The notes below the pieces were generated by a model. The model had not been told where the DNA came from. It worked only from the letters and a program-made list of their open reading frames with translations, and did no database searches. A stretch of DNA of 64,000 bases from Caballeronia insecticola (GTDB taxonomy: Bacteria; Pseudomonadota; Gammaproteobacteria; Burkholderiales; Burkholderiaceae): NCBI RefSeq assembly GCF_000402035.1, contig NC_021289.1:806001-870000 (forward strand), given 5' to 3'. Positions 44,588 through 56,315 of the stretch are shown here, in pieces. The first letter of the stretch is position 1. Every line of letters starts with the position of its first letter. Position numbers and translations under genes: made by a program.

Positions 44588-46060
44588 TCATCGCTCGAAT
44601 GCGTCGATCACCGCAGCCAACACGCCGATTCCGCGACGGATTTCGTCGACGGTCAAGCTCGCATAGCCGAGAATCAGGCCGGCGGGACGAGGCCGTTTCG
44701 CGGCAAACAGCGGCGCGACGGGATACACGCCCACGCCTTTTTCATGCGCCGCCGCGACAATCGCGGCTTCATCGCGCGAACTCAACTGCGGCAGCCACAG
44801 CACGACATGCAGGCCCGCCGCCGTCCCCGCCACGCGCGCACGTTCCGGCAGCCATTGCGCGATGGCATCGAGCAACGCCGCGCGACGCCGCTCGTACTCG
44901 CGCCGCACGCGCCGCACATGACGCTCGTACGCGCCGCTGTCGATCAGCGAAGCCAGCACGCGCTGCTCCAGCACCGGCGCGTGACGGTCGCTCAGGCGCT
45001 TGGCCTGGCGAAACACCGGCACGAGCGCGGCGGGCAGCGCCATATAACCCAGCCGAAGATGCGGCGACAGCGCCTTCGAAAACGTGCCGATGTAAATCAC
45101 GCGGCCATTGGCATCGATGGATTGCAACGCGTCGATCGGACGCTGACCATAGCGGAACTCGCCGTCGTAATCGTCTTCGACGACCCATGCATCGTGACAT
45201 TGCGCCCACGCGAGCAGTTCGAGACGTCGCCCGATCGGCAACACGCCGCCCAACGGAAACTGATGCGAGGGCGTCGCGTAGACCAGACGCACGGAGCGAG
45301 CGGAACGATCGGCGGGCAGGCTGCGCGTGTCGAGACCGTATTCGTCGACGGCGAGCGGCACGAGACGCGCACCCGCGGCCTCGAAGCTGTGGCGCGCAAT
45401 CAGATAGCCGGGATCTTCGAAGGCGAACGCATCGCCGGGATCGAGCAGCAGACGCGCGCACAAATCGATGGCTTGCTGCGTGCCGCTGACGACGAGAATC
45501 CGCTCCGCATCGCAGACAAGACCGCGCGCGCGCCGCAGATAAGCCTGAAGCGCTCGACGCAGCGAAGCGTCGCCTTCGGGCGCGACGTAATAGAGGCTGT
45601 CGTGCTGACGCAGCAGTTCCGCCTGATACGCGCGCCGCCAGATCAGCGCGGGAAAGTCGCGCGCGGCCACGGCGCCATACAGAAAATCGATGCGCCCGTT
45701 CGCCGCGACAGGCAGCGTCGGCGCCGCGATCTCCGCCACGCGGCGGCCGAATGCGGAAAGCGAAGGCACACGCGCCGCCGACACCGGACGCGCGTTCGAA
45801 CTCTCGGGCGCGGCAGGCCGAGCCGCGACCCGCGCGGCGCGGCCTGCGGCGGTCACGACGAAACCTTCCGCCGCGAGTTGTTCGTAGACGGCGGTCACGG
45901 TCGTGCGCGACACGGCGAGATCGGCGGCGAGCGCGCGTGTCGACGGCAACCGCGCGCCGGTGGGAAGCGTGCCGTCTGCCATCTGGCCGCGCAGCATGTC
46001 GTAGATGCGGCGTGCCGTTCCGGTGCCCGAACCGTGCGGCGATTCGCTCAACTGGTCCAT
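44588..46060 (-). CDS. MocR-type regulator: GntR HTH fused to PLP aminotransferase-like domain
   Basis: 490 residues from MDQLSESPHGSGTGTARRIY. Residues ~15-80 form a GntR winged HTH (LPTGARLPSTRALAADLAVSRTTVTAVYEQLAAEGF). The rest is a fold-type I aminotransferase domain, with the PLP lysine in IGTFSKALSPHLRLGYM and DDYDGEF near the cofactor. MocR proteins use PLP or an aldimine as effector (PdxR, GabR, TauR). It is divergent from the PaiB-like gene with 88 nt between the starts, so it probably regulates that gene and itself. The stop is 5 nt from the convergent solute-binding protein gene. Confidence 0.88.
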   Translation of the reverse strand: MDQLSESPHGSGTGTARRIYDMLRGQMADGTLPTGARLPSTRALAADLAVSRTTVTAVYEQLAAEGFVVTAAGRAARVAARPAAPESSNARPVSAARVPSLSAFGRRVAEIAAPTLPVAANGRIDFLYGAVAARDFPALIWRRAYQAELLRQHDSLYYVAPEGDASLRRALQAYLRRARGLVCDAERILVVSGTQQAIDLCARLLLDPGDAFAFEDPGYLIARHSFEAAGARLVPLAVDEYGLDTRSLPADRSARSVRLVYATPSHQFPLGGVLPIGRRLELLAWAQCHDAWVVEDDYDGEFRYGQRPIDALQSIDANGRVIYIGTFSKALSPHLRLGYMALPAALVPVFRQAKRLSDRHAPVLEQRVLASLIDSGAYERHVRRVRREYERRRAALLDAIAQWLPERARVAGTAAGLHVVLWLPQLSSRDEAAIVAAAHEKGVGVYPVAPLFAAKRPRPAGLILGYASLTVDEIRRGIGVLAAVIDAFER

Positions 46061-46103
46061 TGGAATTTGCAAAAACTGGATCTTCTCATTGTGCCTGTTT
46101 CGC

Positions 46104-46116
46104 GCGACAGTGTCGC
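46104..46116. promoter_or_regulatory. palindrome between MocR and PaiB-like genes
   Basis: GCGACA-G-TGTCGC is a perfect 13-bp palindrome midway between the two divergent starts. It is a candidate operator. MocR proteins usually bind direct repeats, so it may belong to another regulator. Confidence 0.35.
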
Positions 46117-46148
46117 TTTGCGCGCCACATCGCCAGCGAGGATTCACA

Positions 46149-46778
46149 ATGTATATTCCGCCCCACTTCGCCGAAAACCGTCCGGACGAGTTGCATCGCA
46201 TCATTGCCGCGCATCCGCTCGGCATACTCGTCACGCATGGCGAGGCCGGGCTGGACGCGAATCACATCCCGTTCGAATTCGATCCCGATATCGGCGAGCA
46301 CGGTCTGCTCACCGCGCACGTCGCGCGCGCAAACGATGTATGGCAGCGCTGTCCCACGGGCACGCCGGTGATGGTCATTTTTCGCGGCGCGCAGGCGTAT
46401 ATTTCGCCGAACTGGTACCCGAGCAAGCACGAGGCGCATCGGCAGGTGCCCACATGGAACTACGAAGTGGTCCACGCGCACGGCACGCTCACGATTCGCG
46501 ACGACGAACGCTTTCTGCGCGGCCTCGTCGCCCGTCTGACGCGGCGGCACGAAGCGGCGGAACCGCAACCGTGGAAGATGGGCGATGCACCGCCCGATTT
46601 CATCGACGGCATGTTGCGCAATATCGTCGGGATCGAGATTGCGGTGACGTCGCTGGTCGGCAAGTCGAAGCTCAGTCAGAACAAGGAAGCGCGCGATCGC
46701 CAAGGCGCCGCCGACGAACTCGCGAAACGTCATCACGACGAACTCGCGCAGGCCATGCACAAAGCCTCACAGGCTTAG
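46149..46778 (+). CDS. PaiB-like FMN-binding split-barrel protein
   Basis: 209 residues from MYIPPHFAENRPDELHRIIAAHPLG. Split-barrel flavin-binding features: GILVTHGEAGLDANHIPFE, VMVIFRGAQAYISPNWYPSK and VPTWNYEVVHAHGTL. The family is named after Bacillus PaiB, a negative regulator of sporulation and protease genes, but most members are probably flavin- or heme-binding enzymes. GAGG precedes the chosen ATG. It is divergent from the MocR gene, so its expression is probably tied to vitamin B6 or amine status. Confidence 0.85.
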   Translation: MYIPPHFAENRPDELHRIIAAHPLGILVTHGEAGLDANHIPFEFDPDIGEHGLLTAHVARANDVWQRCPTGTPVMVIFRGAQAYISPNWYPSKHEAHRQVPTWNYEVVHAHGTLTIRDDERFLRGLVARLTRRHEAAEPQPWKMGDAPPDFIDGMLRNIVGIEIAVTSLVGKSKLSQNKEARDRQGAADELAKRHHDELAQAMHKASQA

Positions 46779-46789
46779 GCGCGCCCGCT

Positions 46790-48889
46790 TCACGCGACAG
46801 GCGTGGCGCATGTGTCGCGCGGCACGACGATGCGGTCCGCCGCGCCGCACAGAAACTTCATGAACTCGGCGGCCGGCATCGGATGGCTCAGCAGAAAGCC
46901 TTGCATCTGATCGCAGGCAAGCTCGCCTAACGTACGCATCTGCGATTCCGTTTCGACGCCCTCCGCGACCACTTCGACCTGCAACGCCCGCGCGAGCGTC
47001 ACGACCGCGGAGAGCAACGCGCTGCCGCGCTTTCCGGCGGAGTCGAGATCGCGCACGAACGAACCGTCGATCTTGATCTGATCGAACCTGAAGCGCTGCA
47101 GATAACCGAGGCTCGAATAGCCCGTGCCGAAATCGTCGACGGCAACGGCGTAGCCGCGCGCCTGCAACGCCTCGATCGTGCGGCTCGTCTTCTCGACGTT
47201 CTGCATCGCGGTCGTTTCGGTGATCTCGAACATGAGGCGGCATGGATCGATGCCCGCCGCGCCGGTCAGCGAATCGATGCGGCCCACAAGGTCCGGCACG
47301 TTGAACTGGATCGGCGACAGGTTCACCGAAACCGACGGCACCGGCAGCCCTTGCGCGTCCCATAGCGCGATATTGCGGCACACTTCGCACAACACCCAGT
47401 CGCCGATCTCGACGATAAGACCCGAGCGTTCCGCAATCGGGATGAATTCGAGCGGCGGAATGTCGCCCAGTTCCGGATGACGCCAGCGGATCAGCGCCTC
47501 GACGCCCGTCACCGACTGCGACGCCACGCTGAACTTCGGCTGGAACGACATGCTGAGCTGACCGTCGCCGAGCGCGCGATGCAGATCGCGTTGCAGGATC
47601 AGCGACTTGAGCGCGGTGTGATTCATCTGCGACTCGAACACGCGGAACGTGTTGCGGCCGCTTTGCTTGGCGGCGTACATCGCGGCGTCGGCGTTGTGCA
47701 GCAGTTCGTCGGCGTTTTGGCCGTCCTCCGGATAGAACGCAACGCCGATGCTCGCGCTCACGCGCAACGGCAAACCGTTGACGACGATCTCCTGACTCAG
47801 CCGTCGCAGCACGCCATTGGCGACGGCGACCGCGGACGATGCGTCCGTCACGTTCTCGACCACGATCACGAATTCGTCGCCGCCCAGACGCGCGACCATG
47901 TCGCTATGACGCAAATCCTGACGCAGACGCTCGGCGCACACTTGCAGCAGATCGTCGCCGACGCTGTGGCCGAGCGAATCGTTGATGGACTTGAAGCCGT
48001 CGAGGTCGATGAACAGCACGGCGAACTTCGTCTGCTTGCGCTCGCATTCGCTCACCGCCTGCGCAATGCGCAACGACAACTGCTGGCGATTCGGCAGCTT
48101 CGTCAGCGCGTCGTGCGTGCCGAGATAGTGCAGTTGCCGCTTCGCGCGTCTGAGCGAAATCGACAAGCTGCTCGTATGAAAGCCGATCAACGCGAGCGTG
48201 CCGACCAGCACGACGAACGACATCGCGGTGACGGCGAGCGCGAGCCAGTTGGCGTCGAGCTTCGCATCGGCGAGACAAAGGCTGTCTGCGGCGAAGTTGG
48301 CCGCGTCCATGCCGAGGTAATGCATGCCGGCAATCGCGATTGCCATGACGAACGCCGCGCCGAGCCGCTTGACGACGATGTTCTCCACGTCCGACGCGCG
48401 CAGCGTGAAGGCAAGCCAGAGCGCCGCTATCGACGCGAGAATAGCCACGGCGACCGAAAGCACGAGTTTCCAGAGCGTGTAGTCGATGCCCGGCGACATC
48501 TGCATTGCGTGCATGCCGGTGAAGTGCATCGCGGCCACGCCGACGCCCATGATCGTCCCGGCGACGACGAGCCGCCTGAGCGACAGCGCGCCCCGGCTCG
48601 CGGTGGCGAGCGCGACGAACGACACGCCTATCGCAAGAAACAGCGACGCCGCGGTGATCGCAATGTCGTAGCCCATTGCAATCGGCAGCGAGAACGCGAG
48701 CATGCCGATGAAGTGCATCGACCAGATGCCGACGCCCATCGACATGGCGCCGCCGGCGAGCCACGCGGGCCGCCGCCGGGCGTTCGCGAGCGCGGTGAGG
48801 CCGCCGGACAGCTCCAGCGCCGTGTAGGACGCAAGGAATGCGACCACCAGCGACAGGCAGACCAGCAGCGGGTTGTAGACACCAGTCAT
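46790..48889 (-). CDS. MHYT-GGDEF-EAL membrane protein (c-di-GMP turnover)
   Basis: 699 residues from MTGVYNPLLVCLSLVVAFLA. The N-terminal ~240 residues hold seven membrane segments with three MHYT-type motifs (MHFIG 58-62, MHFTG 121-125, MHYLG 189-193), proposed to bind copper and sense O2, CO or NO. The diguanylate cyclase site is intact (GGDEF 336-340), with an RxxD inhibitory site five residues before it (RHSD 327-330). The EAL domain starts near 430, with E464 in EALIRWRHPE and DDFGTGYSSL intact. Both synthesis and breakdown are therefore possible. It converges on the PaiB-like gene (11 nt). Confidence 0.92.
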   Translation of the reverse strand: MTGVYNPLLVCLSLVVAFLASYTALELSGGLTALANARRRPAWLAGGAMSMGVGIWSMHFIGMLAFSLPIAMGYDIAITAASLFLAIGVSFVALATASRGALSLRRLVVAGTIMGVGVAAMHFTGMHAMQMSPGIDYTLWKLVLSVAVAILASIAALWLAFTLRASDVENIVVKRLGAAFVMAIAIAGMHYLGMDAANFAADSLCLADAKLDANWLALAVTAMSFVVLVGTLALIGFHTSSLSISLRRAKRQLHYLGTHDALTKLPNRQQLSLRIAQAVSECERKQTKFAVLFIDLDGFKSINDSLGHSVGDDLLQVCAERLRQDLRHSDMVARLGGDEFVIVVENVTDASSAVAVANGVLRRLSQEIVVNGLPLRVSASIGVAFYPEDGQNADELLHNADAAMYAAKQSGRNTFRVFESQMNHTALKSLILQRDLHRALGDGQLSMSFQPKFSVASQSVTGVEALIRWRHPELGDIPPLEFIPIAERSGLIVEIGDWVLCEVCRNIALWDAQGLPVPSVSVNLSPIQFNVPDLVGRIDSLTGAAGIDPCRLMFEITETTAMQNVEKTSRTIEALQARGYAVAVDDFGTGYSSLGYLQRFRFDQIKIDGSFVRDLDSAGKRGSALLSAVVTLARALQVEVVAEGVETESQMRTLGELACDQMQGFLLSHPMPAAEFMKFLCGAADRIVVPRDTCATPVA

Positions 48890-49071
48890 TGGCCCTCTCT
48901 CTCTTCGTATCAGTCTTTCGTGACTGCTTTTATTCGGCCTCGAACCCGCTTCGGCGGACGATACCGCCTGATGCGCGGCGCATGGTGCCCTCTGCTCTAT
49001 CGGTTGATCAAGGCGAAACTTTAGAAATTTGGGGACGGACGAACGTTCGCACGACGAGGCTCGCAAAACGA

Positions 49072-49095
49072 ACGAGGCCGCGAATGCGGCCTCGT
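49072..49095 (-). terminator. terminator of the lipoprotein gene
   Basis: A perfect 10-bp stem (ACGAGGCCGC / GCGGCCTCGT) with a 4-nt loop lies 31 nt past the stop codon. On the minus strand it is followed by TCGTTTT, a short U-rich tail. The rest of 48890-49126 holds no gene. Confidence 0.65.
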
Positions 49096-49126
49096 ATCGG
49101 GTGGCGGTGCGTCTGATGCGTCGTGT

Positions 49127-51292
49127 TTAACCGGCGTATTTCAGCGTCCAGCTAAAGCTTCGCTGCGCTCCGCCGCCGAGCGTAAAGGCGTTGGTCTTGC
49201 ATGCGAAGTTCGAATGCAGTTGTCCGACCGGCGTGGTCGACAGCGGGTTCGTCGTGCCGTTCGCTACATCGAAGTTCGATAACGCGCATGCATCGAAGCC
49301 TGTCGTCGCATAAGCGGTGGCGGGGCTGTTGGCGTACGTGACCGACACACCATCGGCATTCGCGTTCGTGCTCGCGAAGTCCGCGAACGAGGCAAAGTCC
49401 GTCTCCACCGCAACGCTTCCGGCAAGCGTCGCCGAACTTAGGGTGTCCGTGCGCGTGACGGTGCCGTGCGCGAATGTCAGCACGGTATGCGTCTGCAGAT
49501 CGAGATCGGTTGTGTAGGCCGCGTTCTTCGTTGCCTGACGGAATTTTGTGGCGTCGAAGGAGACGGTCACCTGGCCGTTGCTTTCCTGCACGCTGAGGTT
49601 CTTGTAATACGTGACCGGAATATAAGTCTTGCCGTTATACGTGACCTGCGGAATCAGAAGCGCATAACCCAGGTCCGTCGTGCCGTAGATGAGCTTGTCG
49701 GAGAACGGCACCGGATAGTACGGCGAGAACGAGTTGTAGTCCGGCGCCTGACTCAAATTGAGGTTGATGACGCGCGAACCGTCGCGCACCGTCAAAAGGG
49801 CCGCGCTGTACGGATGCGCGCTGTCGCTCGGCAGGTTGTAGTACGTCAGCGTGTAGTGCGGCAGTGCGTCGAGCCATGAATTGAAATCGGCATCGGCCAT
49901 GGGCGCCTGCCCGCTGAAACCGAGCTTGTTCCACCACGCATTCACATACATGTACTGATGCAGCAGACTGAAGTTCTCGCCCATCACGCGCGGCTTGCCG
50001 CGATACGTATCCGTGCCGCGCCCCTTCACCCACATGTTGACCGAGGGCGTCGGCAGGCTCGGGTCATACCAGAAGGTGTTGAAACGATACGCCGCCTTTT
50101 CGATGAACGCATACGCTACCTGCATTTCCTTAGGCGTGAGCACGTTCGCGTTGGCTGCGGCCGTGAGAATTTCCATGAAGGCCGAATCGCCGTATGGGCC
50201 GATCGAGCGGCCATAGTTGAAGCCCTGCCCGTTCGCGTTCAGTTGCGGAAGTATCAGATCGACCGATTTGCGCAGATAGCCCTTCAACTCGGCTGTGAGA
50301 TTGGCCTGATTGTCCATTTCGAGGCTGCGCTCGACCGTCTCGGCAATCAGCAGCGTGCTATAGCGGTCGAAGCGCGCCTGATCGTAATAGGTCGTGTGAG
50401 TGTTCGACGCTTCATCGGAAAAGCCGCCCGACGAATCGTTTCTGATGTGCTTGGTCAGCGTGTAAAGCAACGCATCACGCGCGCCCATGGTCGCGACGGT
50501 TGGATCGGATGCCGCGAAGAAACCCGGATTGCTCCAGCCGAGCTTCTGCCTGAGCCCCGCAATACCGTACGACACCGCATAGTAATTCTGCGCCGTGTTG
50601 AGCGAAGCCACGTCAATGGCGACGCCGCTTGCCGGACACGTGTTCGCCTTGCCGCTCGCATCGGGGCCGAACATGTCGCAGAACGTGAGGCGGTTCTGCA
50701 ATGTGTTGAGCATGGCGTCGCTGAAGACTTCATTGAGCATGCCGCGCGCCTTGAGGTTATTCAGCGCGACGAGATAGTAATACTCGCCCCACGATGTATT
50801 CGCATACGCGTAATCGCCGCTGGCGGATTGCGCCATCATCGCCGTGGTGATTTTTTGATAGGTCGCGAGATAGTCCGCATATTTCGGATCGCCCTTCGCT
50901 TTCATGTCGATGAGAATCCACGAAAGCCCGAGTGCCAGCTTGCCCGGCAGGAATTTGTCGCCCGTGTTGGTATCGAGAACGTGGACGGGACTGCCGTCGC
51001 CCAGATCCATCACGACTTGCGTGAAATCCGGCGATTTTCGGATCAGATCGAAGAGTGCGCGCATTTGTCCCATCATCGTGACGGGAATGCCGGCGCCAGC
51101 GGGCACGCTCGTGTCGGCGGCGCCATAGACCATCGCTTGAAGGGAATTGGCGGCAACGGTCGATTGCGGTGGAGTCGTGTCGGTCGGCGGCGTGCTGCTG
51201 TCGGATGAATCATGGCCACCGCACGCGCTCAGAACGATTGCGGAAAGGGTGCTGAGCGCAAGCGTGAGCGCGGATTGCCGGGTCCGGTGCAT
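49127..51292 (-). CDS. large secreted lipoprotein, possibly a polysaccharide lyase-like enzyme
   Basis: 721 residues from MHRTRQSALTLALSTLSAIV. A lipobox LSACGG is followed by a Ser/Thr/Pro linker. Residues ~60-440 look all-helical (GEYYYLVALNNLKARG, NYYAVSYGIAGLRQKLGW, THTTYYDQARFDRYSTLL, FNYGRSIGPYGDSAFMEIL), like an (alpha/alpha) toroid. The rest is beta-rich. This order, with a His/Tyr cluster and a GRSI motif, recalls PL8-type lyases, but the match is weak and unverified. The protein should be anchored in the outer membrane or periplasm. AGGAG precedes the start. LacI-type operator palindromes lie upstream. Confidence 0.6.
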   Translation of the reverse strand: MHRTRQSALTLALSTLSAIVLSACGGHDSSDSSTPPTDTTPPQSTVAANSLQAMVYGAADTSVPAGAGIPVTMMGQMRALFDLIRKSPDFTQVVMDLGDGSPVHVLDTNTGDKFLPGKLALGLSWILIDMKAKGDPKYADYLATYQKITTAMMAQSASGDYAYANTSWGEYYYLVALNNLKARGMLNEVFSDAMLNTLQNRLTFCDMFGPDASGKANTCPASGVAIDVASLNTAQNYYAVSYGIAGLRQKLGWSNPGFFAASDPTVATMGARDALLYTLTKHIRNDSSGGFSDEASNTHTTYYDQARFDRYSTLLIAETVERSLEMDNQANLTAELKGYLRKSVDLILPQLNANGQGFNYGRSIGPYGDSAFMEILTAAANANVLTPKEMQVAYAFIEKAAYRFNTFWYDPSLPTPSVNMWVKGRGTDTYRGKPRVMGENFSLLHQYMYVNAWWNKLGFSGQAPMADADFNSWLDALPHYTLTYYNLPSDSAHPYSAALLTVRDGSRVINLNLSQAPDYNSFSPYYPVPFSDKLIYGTTDLGYALLIPQVTYNGKTYIPVTYYKNLSVQESNGQVTVSFDATKFRQATKNAAYTTDLDLQTHTVLTFAHGTVTRTDTLSSATLAGSVAVETDFASFADFASTNANADGVSVTYANSPATAYATTGFDACALSNFDVANGTTNPLSTTPVGQLHSNFACKTNAFTLGGGAQRSFSWTLKYAG

Positions 51293-51446
51293 TGTGTCTC
51301 CTGATGGAATTATTGATTTGAATGGGCATGTCACGTCCGCCACGCGTTGTTTCGCATGACTAATTAACGCATGGCGCTTGGTGGGACTGCGTTTTCCACG
51401 CACTCGCGGCTAAACGAGAGCCATTGGCATTTTCTTGAAGGCTTAC

Positions 51447-51462
51447 TGGAAAACGTTTTCCA
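51447..51462. promoter_or_regulatory. perfect LacI-type operator palindrome upstream of the lipoprotein gene
   Basis: TGGAAAACGTTTTCCA is a perfect 16-bp palindrome with the central CG typical of LacI/GalR/CcpA operators. Two partial copies with the same AACGTTTTC core lie at 51490-51500 and 51561-51570; the centres are about 40 and 70 bp apart. The rest of 51293-51593 is AT-rich and non-coding. No LacI-family gene is in the window. Confidence 0.6.
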
Positions 51463-51593
51463 AATTTATTCCTTGGTGCGATGCGATGTCAAACGTTTTC
51501 TTAGCCGATTATCTAAGCATAAACCCCTAAGGCTTAAGGCGAAAAGGCTAAGAATAAGTAGAACGTTTTCTTTAGCGCCTTTAGAGCTCGAGC

Positions 51594-53856
<2,263 letters not shown>

Positions 53857-53885
53857 TTGCGTGACTGCAATCCGCAAACGATGCC

Positions 53886-53904
53886 CCGGGCCCGAGCGGC
53901 CCGG
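53886..53904 (+). terminator. hairpin after dgdA
   Basis: CCGGGCC and GGCCCGG pair across a 5-nt loop (CGAGC) 29 nt after the stop and are followed by AACGTTT. The rest of the 293-nt gap to ampC (53857-54149) has open frames on both strands but no convincing gene. Confidence 0.5.
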
Positions 53905-54149
53905 AACGTTTCGATTGATCGCGCTGATGCTCACGTGCGCCGCGATGCGGCGTATGCGAATCCGCGCCCACGATGACCTGACCCTCCGCGCCTTCATCGA
54001 TTTCGCCGTGCGCTTCGCTCACATAGCCGTGATTGCGCACGTCGTAGTCGCGCACATTGAGCAGCAAGCCGTTCTTCGCATGCAACGCGCCGCGCGCGCA
54101 ATCGATCCCTCCTCGACGACCGTAGGGATCGATTCTCATCGCGTGGCAT

Positions 54150-55319
54150 TTACCGTGCGCCCGCAAGCGACGTGATGATTGCATACGCGGCCTTCACACG
54201 CTCCTCGTTCGGTATGTTCCGGTTCGCCAGCATGACGATGCCCACGCGCTCCTTAGGCACGAACGCGATATACGTGCCGAAGCCGTTGGTCGAGCCGGTC
54301 TTGTTGATCCAGACGTCGTCGCGTGGCGCTTGCGGCGGATCGATGGCGGTGACAGGCGTCGCGTTCATGATCATCGACTGCGAGTTTCCATCGAGCAGCG
54401 ACTGCAACGCAACGGGATACGGATACTGCTCCCAGATCAGGTCCTGCGTCATGGGCCCTGCGTGGAAGTAGCCCGTGTGAGTGGCATCGACTGCGCGCTG
54501 GAACGTCGGATCGATACGCACCATGTTCATGTTGATCTGCATGAAGCGCGTCATGTCGGCGGCGGTCGATCGCACGCCATAGGCCTCGGAAGCCAGCACG
54601 CCGCCCTTCATGCGAATGGGCGCGTCGTTCTTCGCATAGCCTTGTGCATAGTCGCGCTGCTTCGCGGCAGGCACGTCGATATAGCTGTGCTTCAGGCCGA
54701 GCGCCGGAAAGAGACGCGTCTGCATGAGCGCGTTGAAGTCCTGCCGCATGCTCTGCGCCGTGATGAGACCAAGCGTGCCGATGCCCGGATTCGCATACGT
54801 GCGGATCGTTCCGGGCGGCTGCGCCGGACGCCACGTCTTGAAGTACTGCATCAACTGAGCGTTGTTATGGATATCGTCGGGCACTTGCAGCGGCAGACCG
54901 CCCGGCGTGTGCGTGCCGAGATTGAGCAACGTCACCTTGCCGAATTCGCTTCCCGCAAGCGACGTCAGATGCTTGCTTACCGGATCGTTCAACGAGAGAT
55001 CGCCTTCGAGTTGCGCATAGGACGCAAGCGTCGCCGTAAAGGTCTTGCTGACGGAGCCGAGTTCGAACAGCGTATCGCGCGTGACAGGCTGCTTCGTTTC
55101 CTTCGACGCCACGCCGTAATCGAACACATACGGCTTGCCCTGCACAACGACGCCCACCGCCATGCCCGCGATGCCGTGCAGCGCCATCAACGGTTTGATT
55201 GTGTCGTCGACCGTGGCCTTGATCTTCGCGCTGTCGAGATCGGCCGCGTGCGTGATGGCGGGCATCGCGCTAAAAGAAAATATGGCTGTCGCCAGAAAAC
55301 TCAACGTACGAAACTTCAT
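54150..55319 (-). CDS. ampC: class C beta-lactamase (AmpC)
   Basis: 389 residues with a Sec signal (LATAIFSFSAMPAITHAAD). All three active-site motifs are present: SVSK (89-92, nucleophile Ser89), YAN (175-177) and KTG (340-342, followed by STNGFG). It is a periplasmic serine cephalosporinase. It is divergent from an AmpR-like regulator with 117 nt between the starts, the standard inducible ampR-ampC arrangement. A GGT-rich but weak ribosome site precedes the ATG. Confidence 0.93.
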   Translation of the reverse strand: MKFRTLSFLATAIFSFSAMPAITHAADLDSAKIKATVDDTIKPLMALHGIAGMAVGVVVQGKPYVFDYGVASKETKQPVTRDTLFELGSVSKTFTATLASYAQLEGDLSLNDPVSKHLTSLAGSEFGKVTLLNLGTHTPGGLPLQVPDDIHNNAQLMQYFKTWRPAQPPGTIRTYANPGIGTLGLITAQSMRQDFNALMQTRLFPALGLKHSYIDVPAAKQRDYAQGYAKNDAPIRMKGGVLASEAYGVRSTAADMTRFMQINMNMVRIDPTFQRAVDATHTGYFHAGPMTQDLIWEQYPYPVALQSLLDGNSQSMIMNATPVTAIDPPQAPRDDVWINKTGSTNGFGTYIAFVPKERVGIVMLANRNIPNEERVKAAYAIITSLAGAR

Positions 55320-55362
55320 CGGTGTCGATCCTTCGCCTGGTTACCGTGATTGAACTGAAGCG

Positions 55363-55377
55363 AAATATCCGCTATTT
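55363..55377. promoter_or_regulatory. AmpR operator candidate in the ampC-ampR intergenic region
   Basis: AAATA-TCCGC-TATTT is a 15-bp inverted repeat with further partial symmetry outside (CG...CG), midway between the divergent ampC and ampR starts. It is the most symmetric element there. Confidence 0.4.
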
Positions 55378-55436
55378 GCGGCGTCAGGACAATCGAGGAT
55401 AATTTGCCGCAGGCAAAAGAAAATCTTATACGAACC

Positions 55437-56309
55437 ATGCGCCCTCATCTTCCACTGAATGCCTTGCGTGCCTTCGAAGCCTCGGCGCGGCATCTCAGCT
55501 TCACGCGCGCCGCGCAGGAGCTGAACGTCACGCAGGCCGCCGTAAGCCAGCAAGTGCGGGCGCTGGAAGAACGGCTCGGCACGCCGCTCTTCAGGCGACT
55601 GCCGCGCGGGCTCGGCGTTACCGACGAAGGGCGCGCGCTCCTGCCGGTGTTGAGCGATGCGTTCGGCCGCATCGAAGCCGTCCTCAAACAATTCGAAGGC
55701 GGCCATTTTCATGAGGTGTTGACGGTGGGCGTCGTCGGTACGTTCGCGGTGGGCTGGCTGATGCCGCGGCTCAAGGCGTTTCGGGAAACGCATCCGTTCG
55801 TCGAATTGCGCCTGCTCACGCATAACAATCTCGTCGATCCCGCGTCGGAAGGTCTCGATTTCGCGATTCGCTTCGGCGCGGGCATGTGGCCCGCCACGCA
55901 CAACGCGCTCTTGCTGGACGCGCCGCTCGCCGCGCTGTGCGCGCCCGAGATCGCGCGGCGGCTCGGCACGCCCGCCGATCTCGCGAACGAAGTGCTGCTG
56001 CGTTCGTATCGCGCGGACGACTGGATCGACTGGCTCGATGCCGCAGGCCTCAACGCATGGACGATGAACGGTCCCGTCTTCGATTCATCGCGCCTGATGG
56101 TCGAGGCCGCAGTGCAAGGCGCGGGAGTCGCGCTCGCGCCGCCACGCATGTTCGTGCGCGAATTGCAGGCGGGGCTGCTCGTGCGCCCGTTCGATATCGA
56201 AGTGAAGACCGGCAGTTACTGGCTTACGTGCCTCAAGTCGCGGCAGGTGTCGCCCGGCATGCGGCTGTTTCGCGACTGGATCATCGCGGAGGCGGCCGGA
56301 TCGCCCTGA
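55437..56309 (+). CDS. ampR: AmpR, LysR family activator of ampC
   Basis: 290 residues from MRPHLPLNALRAFEASARHLSFTRAAQELNVTQAAVSQQVRALE. The LPLNALRAFEA-RHLSF opening is characteristic of AmpR, and 290 residues is close to the family size. It senses peptidoglycan fragments (UDP-pentapeptide represses, anhydro-muropeptides activate) and controls divergent ampC. The start at 55437 is preferred over an in-frame start 33 nt upstream because family alignment begins here. It converges on the YoaK-like gene (6 nt). Confidence 0.9.
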   Translation: MRPHLPLNALRAFEASARHLSFTRAAQELNVTQAAVSQQVRALEERLGTPLFRRLPRGLGVTDEGRALLPVLSDAFGRIEAVLKQFEGGHFHEVLTVGVVGTFAVGWLMPRLKAFRETHPFVELRLLTHNNLVDPASEGLDFAIRFGAGMWPATHNALLLDAPLAALCAPEIARRLGTPADLANEVLLRSYRADDWIDWLDAAGLNAWTMNGPVFDSSRLMVEAAVQGAGVALAPPRMFVRELQAGLLVRPFDIEVKTGSYWLTCLKSRQVSPGMRLFRDWIIAEAAGSP

Positions 56310-56315
56310 GCAGTT

